NCBI RefSeq assembly: GCF_020616555.1
Contig: NZ_CP085173.1
Span: 4,914,001-4,978,000 of the forward strand
Source of the DNA: Streptomyces longhuiensis
GTDB lineage: Bacteria > Actinomycetota > Actinomycetes > Streptomycetales > Streptomycetaceae
Reading direction: 5' to 3'
DNA length: 64,000 bases
In this document: positions 45,358 through 53,062 of the stretch, in pieces
Layout of the letters: each line of letters begins with the position of its first letter
Numbering within the stretch: position 1 is the stretch's first letter
Program-made: the position numbers and the translations under genes
The notes under the pieces: model-generated
Seen by the model: the letters and a program-made list of their open reading frames with translations, nothing else
Database searches by the model: none
What the model was told of the DNA's origin: nothing

Positions 45358-46710
45358 GTGACCAGCACGCAGCAGTCTCCGCCCTCGCCGCCGCATCCGC
45401 CCCATGTCCAGGGGGGCGGAGGGCACGGGCACTCCCACAGCCACGGCCCTGCCGCGCCTGTTTCCAAGCATCTGCGCAAGGTCATCGCCGCGGTGCTCAT
45501 CCCGTTCTCCGTGGCGGTCGTCGTCGGCCTCGTCGTGCTCTGGCCCGGCGGTGCCCCCTCCCATGCCCGTACGGGTGTCGGCTTCGACCGGCAGACCCAG
45601 CAGGGCACCGTCACACAGGTCGACAAGGTCAGCTGCCGGTCCGTGAACGCCTCCGGCGACACCCCCACCGGCGATACGTCGACCGCCGAGGGCAGATCTG
45701 CCGAGCAGCAGGCAAAGGGCACGTGCGAGAAGGCGACGGTCCGCGTGGACGGCGGCAAGGACACCGGCCGTACGTTCACGGAGATCGTGCAGCCGGACTC
45801 GCCGCGGCAGTTGCGCGAGAACCAGAAGGTGATCGTGGCCTATGCGCCCGATGCACCCAAGGAACTCCAATACTCCGTCACCGATGTGAACCGCAAGCTC
45901 CCGATGACGCTGCTCGCCGGGATCTTCGCGCTGGCCGTGGTCGTCGTGGGCCGGCTGCGGGGCGTCATGGCACTCGTCGCGCTGGCCGTCAGCTTCATGG
46001 TGCTGACCTTCTTCATCCTGCCCGCGATCCTTCAGGGCTCGAATCCGCTGGTGGTGGCGGTGGTCGGGGCGAGCGCCATCATGCTGATCGCCCTCTACAT
46101 GTGTCACGGTCCGACGGCCCGAACGTCGGTCGCGGTACTCGGCACGCTGGTGTCGCTGCTTCTGATCGGTCTGCTCGGCTCGCTGTTCATCGGCTGGGCC
46201 GCGCTGACCGGCAACACCGACGACAACACGGGCCTGATCCACGGCCTCTACCCGTCCATCGACATGAGCGGTCTCCTGCTCGCCGGCGTCATCATCGGTT
46301 CGCTCGGCGTGCTCGACGATGTGACGGTCACACAGACGTCGGCGGTGTGGGAGCTGCATCAGGCCGACCCGACGATGGGCCGGCGCGGCCTGTACCGCGC
46401 GGGTATCCGCATCGGCCGCGACCACATCGCGTCCGTGGTCAACACGCTGGTCCTGGCGTACGCGGGCGCGGCGCTGCCACTGTTGCTGCTCTTCTCGATC
46501 GCACAGAGCAGTGTGGGCACCGTGGCCAACAGTGAGCTCGTGGCCGAGGAGATCGTCCGGACTCTGGTGGGCTCGATCGGGCTGGTCGCCTCGGTGCCGG
46601 TGACGACCGCGCTCGCGGCTCTGGTGGTCTCCGCCGACCGACCCGGATCCCCGTCCGCTGCTGCGGCCGGTCCGGCACGCGGAGGAAGGGGCCGGCGCCG
46701 GAAGCGCTGA
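45358..46710 (+). CDS. YibE/F family membrane protein
   Basis: 450 residues from GTG 45358. A Pro/Gly/His-rich N-terminus (HVQGGGGHGHSHSHG, about 16-30) may bind metal. One helix at about 40-62 leads to an extracytoplasmic OB-like region (about 70-165), then seven to eight transmembrane segments with DVTVTQTSAVWELHQADP, the YibE/F signature. Basic C-terminal tail. Transport role and substrate are not established for the family. Convergent with ssgA. Confidence 0.88.
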   Translation: MTSTQQSPPSPPHPPHVQGGGGHGHSHSHGPAAPVSKHLRKVIAAVLIPFSVAVVVGLVVLWPGGAPSHARTGVGFDRQTQQGTVTQVDKVSCRSVNASGDTPTGDTSTAEGRSAEQQAKGTCEKATVRVDGGKDTGRTFTEIVQPDSPRQLRENQKVIVAYAPDAPKELQYSVTDVNRKLPMTLLAGIFALAVVVVGRLRGVMALVALAVSFMVLTFFILPAILQGSNPLVVAVVGASAIMLIALYMCHGPTARTSVAVLGTLVSLLLIGLLGSLFIGWAALTGNTDDNTGLIHGLYPSIDMSGLLLAGVIIGSLGVLDDVTVTQTSAVWELHQADPTMGRRGLYRAGIRIGRDHIASVVNTLVLAYAGAALPLLLLFSIAQSSVGTVANSELVAEEIVRTLVGSIGLVASVPVTTALAALVVSADRPGSPSAAAAGPARGGRGRRRKR

Positions 46711-46789
46711 ACCCCTGCGAGGGCAGCCCGAGGGCGCCACTCTGCTGAAGCGTTACCTCAGTTGATCGTGCGCGGAGTCCTGGAGCCCG

Positions 46790-47251
46790 TCAGCCCGCGC
46801 TCTGCTCCTCGGCGAGGATCCGGTCGAGTGCCTCGTCGAGGTGCGTCTCGAAGTCGGCGAGCGCCCGCTCCTGGCCGAGCGGGACGAGCTTGTCGGTACG
46901 GTCGAGGAACGCGACGAGGGGGGCGACGCCCGCCTTGAACAGTGCCTGGTCTCCGCCCACTTGGAGCCTGATGTGCACCTCGCCCGGCATGTCGCCCGGG
47001 CTGCCCGCCAGTTCCACCGGCTCGATGCGCACATCGCCGTCGCCGCAGGGACCGGCCACGCCGTCCACAAGGAGCTCTCTGCCGAACGCCCACGTCACCG
47101 GGGCGTCCCCGGGGAGGTGGAAGGTCAGCCGCACGGCGTAGGGATCAGCGGCGGCGTACCGCAGCTCCACCGGGATGCGGAACGAGAGTTCCTCGGAGAC
47201 GAGGAAGCTCATCATGACTTCTGCTTGTACTGCCTGTACCGACTCGCGCAT
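46790..47251 (-). CDS. ssgA: Sporulation-specific cell division activator SsgA (SALP family)
   Basis: 153 residues from ATG 47251, with GGGGTAGG upstream; the internal MSFLVSEELSF start at 47212 gives 140. SALP landmarks are VSEELSFRIPVELRY, VRLTFHLPGDAPVTWAFGREL, VAFLDRTDKLVPLGQE and the end LDRILAEEQSAG. SsgA marks sites of septation and germination and is needed for sporulation of aerial hyphae in S. coelicolor. ssgR lies just upstream on the same strand, as in other streptomycetes. Length and sequence are typical. Confidence 0.95.
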   Translation of the reverse strand: MRESVQAVQAEVMMSFLVSEELSFRIPVELRYAAADPYAVRLTFHLPGDAPVTWAFGRELLVDGVAGPCGDGDVRIEPVELAGSPGDMPGEVHIRLQVGGDQALFKAGVAPLVAFLDRTDKLVPLGQERALADFETHLDEALDRILAEEQSAG

Positions 47252-47351
47252 CGCCTACCCCGTCAATTTGCCGTCGATCGGCCGGGAATAGCCTTCCCGA
47301 CGCTCTTCGCATCTTGCTTAACGTACATGCGGGATCACAAGGAGTGAGTTT

Positions 47352-48287
47352 TCAGATGCTGATAGAGAAGGCGAGTGTCCCCACGAGTTTCCCGACTTCG
47401 TTCTGCAACTGCCGGGCTGCGGGCAGCAGACGACCGGCCTGATGGGACGGGAGGGAGACCGCCATCGTCGCCGCGGTGGACCCGACGGTGATGGGAAACG
47501 CGGCACAGACCGTGCCCAACGCGTACTCCTGACGCTCCACGACAGGCTGCATCCGCCGCTGCCCGTTCAGCCGTCGCAGCAGCGCGCGGTCGTCGCGCAC
47601 GGTGTACGGGGTGATCGAATACGCGGGATAGCGGTCGAGGTGATCGCGTCGGCTCTCGTCGTCGAGCTGGGCGAGGAGGCACTGGCCGATCGCGTGGGCG
47701 TGCCCCGTCTCGCGGAAGTCGGCCCATTCGGCGACCGCGGGATTCCCGGGCGTGTCGGCGATGGCCACGACTTCGATCTCACCCTCACGATAAACCGAGA
47801 AGTACACCGGGACGCCGATGGCGTCGCGCCAGTGCTGCAGGGCGTCGGTGATCATGCCGCGACGATTCTGCTTCGCACCGCTGCTACTCAGCTTCTCGGC
47901 CGCCGCCCCCAGGATGAACAGGCCCTTCTCCTTGCGGAGATAGCCCTCGTGGGCGAGCGTGCGCAGCAGGTGGTACGCCGTGGGAAGTGCGAGGCCGGCC
48001 TCCCGGGCGAGCTGCTTGGCCGGGGCTCCCTCTCCGTGCGACGCGACGGCCTCGAGTAGGCGCATCGCGCGCTGGACGGAACCGATGAGGGTGGGCGGGG
48101 CGCCGGCCGGGCCTTCGGGGTGAGCCTCGGCCTGGGCGTCGTCGTAGGTGTGCGCGCGACAGCCGTGGGGTGGGGCCACCGCGGGTGGGGGCAGGGCGTC
48201 GGCGGACATGCTGTCGGGGGACGTGATGTCGGCGGACGTGATGTCGGCGGACAACGGGGCGGCGGAAAGCGGTTCAGCCGTGGCCAA
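47352..48287 (-). CDS. ssgR: IclR family regulator SsgR, activator of ssgA
   Basis: 311 residues from TTG 48287, which has GGGAG six bases upstream; ATG 48209 (MSADALPPP) is the alternative. N-terminal winged HTH: RAMRLLEAVASHGEGAPAKQ then LAREAGLALPTAYHLLRTLA. The C-terminal IclR effector domain runs about 150-305. The N-terminal tail is encoded by a 15-bp DNA repeat giving SAD-like repeats. SsgR activates ssgA in S. coelicolor. It lies 100 bases upstream of ssgA. Confidence 0.92.
   Translation of the reverse strand: MATAEPLSAAPLSADITSADITSPDSMSADALPPPAVAPPHGCRAHTYDDAQAEAHPEGPAGAPPTLIGSVQRAMRLLEAVASHGEGAPAKQLAREAGLALPTAYHLLRTLAHEGYLRKEKGLFILGAAAEKLSSSGAKQNRRGMITDALQHWRDAIGVPVYFSVYREGEIEVVAIADTPGNPAVAEWADFRETGHAHAIGQCLLAQLDDESRRDHLDRYPAYSITPYTVRDDRALLRRLNGQRRMQPVVERQEYALGTVCAAFPITVGSTAATMAVSLPSHQAGRLLPAARQLQNEVGKLVGTLAFSISI
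48196..48255. repeat. 15-bp tandem repeats at the 5' end of ssgR
   Basis: About four copies of ATGTCGGCGGACGTG-like units (the two clearest at 48225-48254), all in frame with ssgR and coding Ser-Ala-Asp-type repeats. Confidence 0.6.
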
Positions 48288-48434
48288 GGTTCACTCCCGA
48301 AGCGCGTGGGGTCCCCCCCGCTTCTCGGGAATCACGGGGGTGCGGCCGTCGAGTTCCGGACTCTAGCCCTGGCCACCACTTCGAGAGGGCCGCGCGGGGA
48401 AACTTCCCCCACGCGAGCGAACCGTTGCCCGGTG

Positions 48435-48653
48435 CTACCAGTCGCTGCGCGAGGACGAGCCCGTGATGAACTTCCGTACGACGTAAATGAGTCCACCGAC
48501 CAAGGCCACGAAGACCAGCACCTTGAAGAGCAGACCGATCACGAAGCCCACGACGCTGGCTATCAGCCCGCCGAAGACGACCAGGGCGATGACCGGCACC
48601 GCGACCCACTTAACCCACCACGGCATGCCCGCGAAGATCTCTCGCACTGCCAT
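48435..48653 (-). CDS. DUF5326 family small membrane protein
   Basis: 72 residues: MAVREIFAGMPWWVKWVAVP then two hydrophobic helices (about 18-38 and 42-60) and a basic, Ser-rich end. It matches a small actinobacterial membrane family of unknown function. Precedes ssgR on the same strand; a TCCCTAGGGG-type element lies upstream at 48767-48776. Confidence 0.8.
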   Translation of the reverse strand: MAVREIFAGMPWWVKWVAVPVIALVVFGGLIASVVGFVIGLLFKVLVFVALVGGLIYVVRKFITGSSSRSDW

Positions 48654-48766
48654 CGCCCTTACCTCTCTCCCGAGCCGTACCGCTTCGATACGGCTTCTGC
48701 ATTCGATGCTGGCACGCCGAGGCGCTCCGTGGGGGACGCGGACCCCTTGTCGTCCCCTGAGCGACC

Positions 48767-48776
48767 CCCTAGGGAA
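48767..48776. promoter_or_regulatory. Palindromic CCCCTAGGGA element upstream of the DUF5326 gene
   Basis: Reverse complement of TCCCTAGGGG, the same 10-base core found before the ABC operon at 22287-22296. Function unknown. Confidence 0.3.
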
Positions 48777-48791
48777 CCCCGAGATCCGCCG

Positions 48792-49109
48792 TCAGCTCTC
48801 AGGCGGAGAGAACACCACGAGAACCCGCAGGTCCTCGCTGATGTGATGGAACTTGTGGGTCAACCCGGCCGGCACGTACACGACGCTGCCGCGCGCCACC
48901 TGGGTCGTCTCCATACCGACGGTGATCGAGCCACGACCGCTGACGACGAGGTAGACCTCGTCCTGCTGGTGGGGCTGCTGCGGATCCTGGTCCCCGGCGT
49001 CGAGGGCGTAGAGCCCGACCGACATGTTCCGCTCATGCAGGAACTGCAGATACGCGCCGTCGTTCGCGGCACGTTCCGCTTCCAGTTCGTCCAGCCGGAA
49101 TGCCTTCAT
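48792..49109 (-). CDS. Cupin-domain protein
   Basis: 105 residues, one conserved beta-barrel. PHQQDEVYLVVSGRGSITVG holds the first cupin motif (His, Glu and Gly), PAGLTHKFHH the second. It may bind a metal and a small molecule; such short cupins can be isomerases, dioxygenases or stress proteins. Function unknown. Divergent from the holin-like gene at 49190. Confidence 0.88.
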   Translation of the reverse strand: MKAFRLDELEAERAANDGAYLQFLHERNMSVGLYALDAGDQDPQQPHQQDEVYLVVSGRGSITVGMETTQVARGSVVYVPAGLTHKFHHISEDLRVLVVFSPPES

Positions 49110-49189
49110 CCCTCTTGTCCGCCCCTTGCCCGTGAGTGGCCTCGCCGGGCCACTCTCATGATCCGGTCTCGTCTGCCACGATCAGACAC

Positions 49190-49570
49190 ATGAAGAATTT
49201 CGTAGTCAAGACGATCGCCAACGCGGGGGCCCTTGCTGTCGCGGTGTGGCTGCTCGACAAGATCACGCTCACCGGTGACAGCACCGGCAAGAAAGTCGTC
49301 ACGCTGATCATCGTGGCGCTGCTGTTCGGCCTGGTGAACCTGCTGGTCAAGCCCATAGTGAAGGTCCTCACCTTCCCGCTCTTCATCCTGACGCTCGGCC
49401 TGATCACGCTCGTGGTCAACGCCCTGATGCTGTTGCTGACCTCGTGGCTGGCCGACCAGTTCAACCAGGGCTTCCATGTCGAGGGGTTCTGGACCGCCGT
49501 CCTCGGTGGCCTGATCATCTCGGTTGTCTCCTGGGCGCTGAACGTCGTCCTTCCCGACGACAAGGACTGA
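49190..49570 (+). CDS. Phage holin family (PF04020-type) membrane protein
   Basis: 126 residues from ATG 49190 (MKNFVVKTIANAGALAVAVW). Four hydrophobic helices, with FGLVNLLVKPIVKVLTFPL and LTLGLITLVVNALML as family landmarks. Although called holin, these proteins are widespread and not phage-encoded. It is 9 bases before ptpA, probably one operon. Role unknown. Confidence 0.85.
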   Translation: MKNFVVKTIANAGALAVAVWLLDKITLTGDSTGKKVVTLIIVALLFGLVNLLVKPIVKVLTFPLFILTLGLITLVVNALMLLLTSWLADQFNQGFHVEGFWTAVLGGLIISVVSWALNVVLPDDKD

Positions 49571-49579
49571 GCCCGGCCC

Positions 49580-50071
49580 ATGTCCTTCCGCGTGTGCTTC
49601 GTCTGCACCGGCAACATCTGCCGCTCGCCCATGGCCGAATCGGTCTTCCGCGCGCGCATCCACGAGGCCGGTCTCGACGGCCTCGTGGAGGTGGACAGCG
49701 CGGGCACCGACGGCTGGCACGAGGGGGACGGTGCCGACCACCGCACCGTCTCCGTGCTGTCGGCCGGCGGTTACGAAAGCGGCCATAGAGCCCGGCAGTT
49801 CAGCTCCTCGTGGTTCTCCCGGCTCGATCTGGTGATCGCCCTGGACGCCGGGCATCTGCGCACCCTGCGCCGCCTGGCACCGACCCCGCAGGACGCCGAG
49901 AAGGTCCGCCTGCTGCGCTCGTACGACCCCTCGGCAGGGACGAACCTGGACGTACCGGACCCGTACTACGGCGGTATCGACGGCTTTGAGGAGTGCCTGA
50001 GAATGGTGGAGGCGGCGAGCGACGGCCTGCTCGACGCGGTACGCGCAGCACTGGAAGGACGGGCGGCATGA
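49580..50071 (+). CDS. ptpA: Low-molecular-weight protein tyrosine phosphatase
   Basis: 163 residues. The P-loop is C9-T-G-N-I-C-R15-S and the general-acid region is D127-P-Y-Y-G-G; both match active LMW-PTPs. The S. coelicolor homologue PtpA dephosphorylates Tyr proteins and affects antibiotic production. Linked to the holin-like gene and, through an ATGA overlap, to the PLP enzyme. Confidence 0.95.
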   Translation: MSFRVCFVCTGNICRSPMAESVFRARIHEAGLDGLVEVDSAGTDGWHEGDGADHRTVSVLSAGGYESGHRARQFSSSWFSRLDLVIALDAGHLRTLRRLAPTPQDAEKVRLLRSYDPSAGTNLDVPDPYYGGIDGFEECLRMVEAASDGLLDAVRAALEGRAA

Positions 50072-51204
50072 CGCAATCGGCGCAGATCGGGGACGGCACG
50101 AGGGCAGTGAGGGCGGGGCTGCCCGAGGCCCTGAAGAACGAACCGACGCTGCCAGGTCCTGTCTTCGCCGCACACTTCCACCTGCCGGGTGATGTCTCGG
50201 GCCCCTACACGTACGGCCGCGACGACAACCCGACATGGACCCACCTGGAGCGGGCCATCGGCGAGCTCGAGGCGCCCGGCCAGGAGGACGTCGACACCCT
50301 CGTCTTCGCCTCCGGCATGGCCGCCCTCTCGGCGGTGCTGTTCTCTCAGCTCAAGGCCGGCGACGTGGTCGTCCTGCCGAGCGACGGCTACCAGGTGTTC
50401 CCGCTCGTCCGCGAGCAGCTCACGGCGTTCGGCATCGAGGTCCGCACCGCCCCCACCGGCGGCGACGCCCAGCTCGACGTCCTGGACGGCGCGAAGCTCC
50501 TGTGGATCGAGACGCCGTCGAACCCCGGTCTCGACGTGTGCGACGTGCGGCGGCTCGCCGAGGCGGCACACGCGCGTGGCGCCCTGGTAGCGGTCGACAA
50601 CACGCTCGCCACGCCGCTCGGCCAGCGCCCCCTGGAGCTCGGCGCCGACTTCTCCGTGGCCAGCGGCACCAAGCAGCTCACCGGTCACGGCGACATCCTG
50701 CTCGGCTACGTCACCTGCCGCGACGCCGAGCTCACCGCCGCGGTGCGGGGCTGGCGCAAGATCGTCGGCGCGATTCCCGGCCCCATGGAGGCCTGGCTCG
50801 CCCATCGCTCTCTCGCCACACTCCAGTTGAGGGCGGAGCGGCAGAACGCCAACGCGCTCGCGCTCGCTCGCGCCCTGCGCGACCGCGACGACGTCGAGGG
50901 TCTGCGCTACCCGGGTCTGCCCGACGACCCCTCGCACAAGATTGCCGCGCAGCAGATGCGGCGCTTCGGGTGCGTGGTCTCCTTCACGCTGCCCACGCGC
51001 GCGCGTGCCGAGCGGTTCATGGAGGCCCTGACCCTCGTGGACGACGCGACGAGCTTCGGCGGCGTGCGGTCCACCGCCGAGCGCCGTCGCCGATGGGGCG
51101 GGGACGACGTCTCGGAGGGCTTCATCCGCTTCTCCGCCGGCGCCGAGGACCCGGACGACCTGGTGGCCGATGTGCTGCGCGCGCTCGACGAGGCGGCCGT
51201 CTAG
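50068..51204 (+). CDS. PLP-dependent cystathionine gamma-lyase/synthase family enzyme
   Basis: 378 residues from ATG 50068, overlapping the ptpA stop. Cys/Met-metabolism PLP fold: YGRDDNPTWTHLERAIGELE, FASGMAALSAVL, WIETPSNPGLDVCD, VDNTLATPLGQRPLELGADF, and Schiff-base Lys in ASGTKQLTGHGD. It may cleave cystathionine or make a related C-S product. The family cannot separate lyase from synthase by sequence alone here. Confidence 0.88.
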   Translation: MTQSAQIGDGTRAVRAGLPEALKNEPTLPGPVFAAHFHLPGDVSGPYTYGRDDNPTWTHLERAIGELEAPGQEDVDTLVFASGMAALSAVLFSQLKAGDVVVLPSDGYQVFPLVREQLTAFGIEVRTAPTGGDAQLDVLDGAKLLWIETPSNPGLDVCDVRRLAEAAHARGALVAVDNTLATPLGQRPLELGADFSVASGTKQLTGHGDILLGYVTCRDAELTAAVRGWRKIVGAIPGPMEAWLAHRSLATLQLRAERQNANALALARALRDRDDVEGLRYPGLPDDPSHKIAAQQMRRFGCVVSFTLPTRARAERFMEALTLVDDATSFGGVRSTAERRRRWGGDDVSEGFIRFSAGAEDPDDLVADVLRALDEAAV

Positions 51205-51265
51205 GGCCTCTCGCGGGCCGCTTCGCGCCCGCCGTGGCCTTGGCGCAGTAGCCGACCACGCACAA

Positions 51266-51305
51266 CGGACGGCCCGAGCCTCCCCCCTCGTGGCTCGGAC
51301 CGTCC
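51266..51305 (+). terminator. Terminator after the holin-ptpA-PLP operon
   Basis: GGACGGCCCGAGCC / GGCTCGGACCGTCC stem with one mismatch, ahead of CCGGTTCC. Confidence 0.6.
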
Positions 51306-51385
51306 CCGGTTCCTGCGCGCCAAGAACCGCGCGCATAAGGCTAGTTGACTCTGTGTCAGTGTCCAATCACCCTAGCGACAGAGAC

Positions 51386-51403
51386 CTATCGACATATTTA
51401 TAG
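51386..51403. promoter_or_regulatory. AT-rich inverted repeat before the LysR gene
   Basis: CTAT-N10-ATAG in an AT-rich stretch (CGACATATTT between) 40 bases before the start, with TTGACT further upstream (51345-51350). It could be the LysR autoregulatory box and promoter. Confidence 0.35.
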
Positions 51404-51442
51404 TTGGGGCCGACCCGGGGGCCGAGAGGGGAGGACACCGCC

Positions 51443-52348
51443 ATGGATCTCGCTCTGCTGCGCACCTTTGTGACCGTGCACCGGGCGGGCTCCTTCACGC
51501 GGGCCGCCGCGCTCTTAGGACTTTCGCAGCCTGCGGTGACATCCCAGATCCGCACCCTGGAGCGCCAGCTGGGCCGCCCCCTGTTCCTGCGCCAGGCACG
51601 TGGCGTGACCCCCACCTCCATCGGTGACGAACTCGCCCACAAGGCCGCTCCGCACCTCGACGCCCTCGTGGAGATCACCGAGACCGGCATCGACGAGGAG
51701 TCGCCGGTACGCACGCTGCACCTCGCGGGGCCTCCGGAGTTCACCGCCGAGCGCGCCCTGCCCGCCCTCACCGCGCTCACCCGTGACGACGGCCAGAGCT
51801 TCGCCCTGCGCGCCTCCTTCGGCAACGCCGAGGAAGTCCTGGAGGGTCTTGGCGCCGGACATCATGATCTGGCCATCACGACAGCCCGACCGCGCGGCGC
51901 CCTGCTCACCGCCACTCCGCTCTGCGACGAGGAGCACGTCCTCCTTGCCTCACCCCGGTGGGCCGCCCGCATAGGGCCCGGCACCCTGCGCCGTAACGGC
52001 GCAGCAGCGCTGGAGGACCTGCCGCTGGTCGAGGCGCACGAGTCGCTGCCGTTCGTCGCCCGCTACTGGGCCGCCGTCTTCGACTCACGCCCTGCCACCT
52101 CGGGCACCGTCATCGTGCCGGATCTACGCGCGGTACTCGCCTGCACCATCGCCGGTGCCGGACTCTCGGTGCTCCCGCGCTACCTCTGCGCGCCGGCTCT
52201 CGAGCGCGGCGAAGTCGTGGCGCTGCTCGATCCCCCCGTGCCTCCGCTGCGGACGTACTTCCTCGTCGTGCGTACGGGCACACTGGCCATGCCGCACATC
52301 GCACGGTCGCACGAGTGGCTGCTGCGCGCTGCCGTCGATTGGTGCTGA
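51443..52348 (+). CDS. LysR family regulator with a TTA codon in the HTH
   Basis: 301 residues from ATG 51443 with GGGGAGG nine bases upstream. HTH: FVTVHRAGSFTRAAALLGLSQPAVTSQIRTL (about 9-40). Codon 25 is TTA (51515-51517), so bldA control is expected. A LysR substrate domain follows (about 90-295). Ligand and targets unknown. Its last codons form the start of a 14-bp tandem-repeat array. Confidence 0.92.
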   Translation: MDLALLRTFVTVHRAGSFTRAAALLGLSQPAVTSQIRTLERQLGRPLFLRQARGVTPTSIGDELAHKAAPHLDALVEITETGIDEESPVRTLHLAGPPEFTAERALPALTALTRDDGQSFALRASFGNAEEVLEGLGAGHHDLAITTARPRGALLTATPLCDEEHVLLASPRWAARIGPGTLRRNGAAALEDLPLVEAHESLPFVARYWAAVFDSRPATSGTVIVPDLRAVLACTIAGAGLSVLPRYLCAPALERGEVVALLDPPVPPLRTYFLVVRTGTLAMPHIARSHEWLLRAAVDWC

Positions 52349-52480
52349 TCCGATTGGTGCCGATCAGCCCGCGGTGATCAGTTCGTGGTGACCAGTTCGT
52401 GGTGACCAGTCGGTGGCGATCAGTCGGTGGCGATAAATCGTGGTGATCAATGCCTGGTGATCAACTAGCGCTGGTCAATT
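52336..52480. repeat. Degenerate 14-bp tandem-repeat array (about ten units)
   Basis: Units follow roughly CGTGGTGATCAGTT, from the last codons of the LysR gene to just before parS. Most units contain GATCA or GACCA. Spacing varies 13-18 bases. Confidence 0.7.
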
Positions 52481-52512
52481 GGCGCTGTCCTGAGGCCAGG
52501 TCGGTACGGAAT

Positions 52513-52526
52513 GTTTCACGTGGAAC
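52513..52526. other. parS-like site (one mismatch)
   Basis: GTTTCACGTGGAAC, 22 bases before the Nudix start at 52548 and 33 bases after the 14-bp array. Confidence 0.6.
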
Positions 52527-52547
52527 CGGCGGGGCCACATTTCTCCC

Positions 52548-53030
52548 ATGACCGTCCGACCCGTGGTCAAGCGCACCGCACGCGCCGTGCTGCTCGACGG
52601 CAACGACCTGATCCTGATCAAGCGGACCAAGCCCGGCATGGATCCGTACTGGCTGACCCCCGGCGGCGGGGTCGAACCCGAGGACGAGACCGTCGTCGAC
52701 GCCCTGCACCGCGAGGTGCACGAGGAACTCGGCGCCAAGATCCTCGACGTGGTGCCCTGCTTCGTGGACACCGTCGAGCACATCGGCGAGGACGGCGGCG
52801 CCACCGGCGTGAAGGTCCAGCACTTCTTCGTCTGCCGCCTCGAGTCCATGGACCTCAGCCAGCGGCACGGCCCCGAGATCGAGGAGCCGTGCGGCGAGTA
52901 CGAGATCGTGCGGGTGCCGTTCACCCGCGTCGGCATCGCATCGGTCCATCTCGTCCCGCTGTCCCTGCGTCACTATCTCGACGGCAACATCGAGGGCGTA
53001 CGAGCGATGCACGCGCCTGACCTGGGCTGA
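52548..53030 (+). CDS. NUDIX hydrolase
   Basis: 160 residues. The Nudix box Gx5Ex7REUxEExGU spans G41 to A63 (GVEPEDETVVDAL, then HREVHEELG). It hydrolyses a nucleoside diphosphate linked to another group; substrate unknown. ATG 52548; the upstream region includes the parS-like site. Confidence 0.93.
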   Translation: MTVRPVVKRTARAVLLDGNDLILIKRTKPGMDPYWLTPGGGVEPEDETVVDALHREVHEELGAKILDVVPCFVDTVEHIGEDGGATGVKVQHFFVCRLESMDLSQRHGPEIEEPCGEYEIVRVPFTRVGIASVHLVPLSLRHYLDGNIEGVRAMHAPDLG

Positions 53031-53062
53031 CGAGGCGAGGGCGGCCTTGTTCGGGTCCAGCC

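Noticed and set aside
52336..52480. CRISPR array
   Set aside because: The 14-bp repeats are contiguous without spacers and degenerate, and no cas genes are present.
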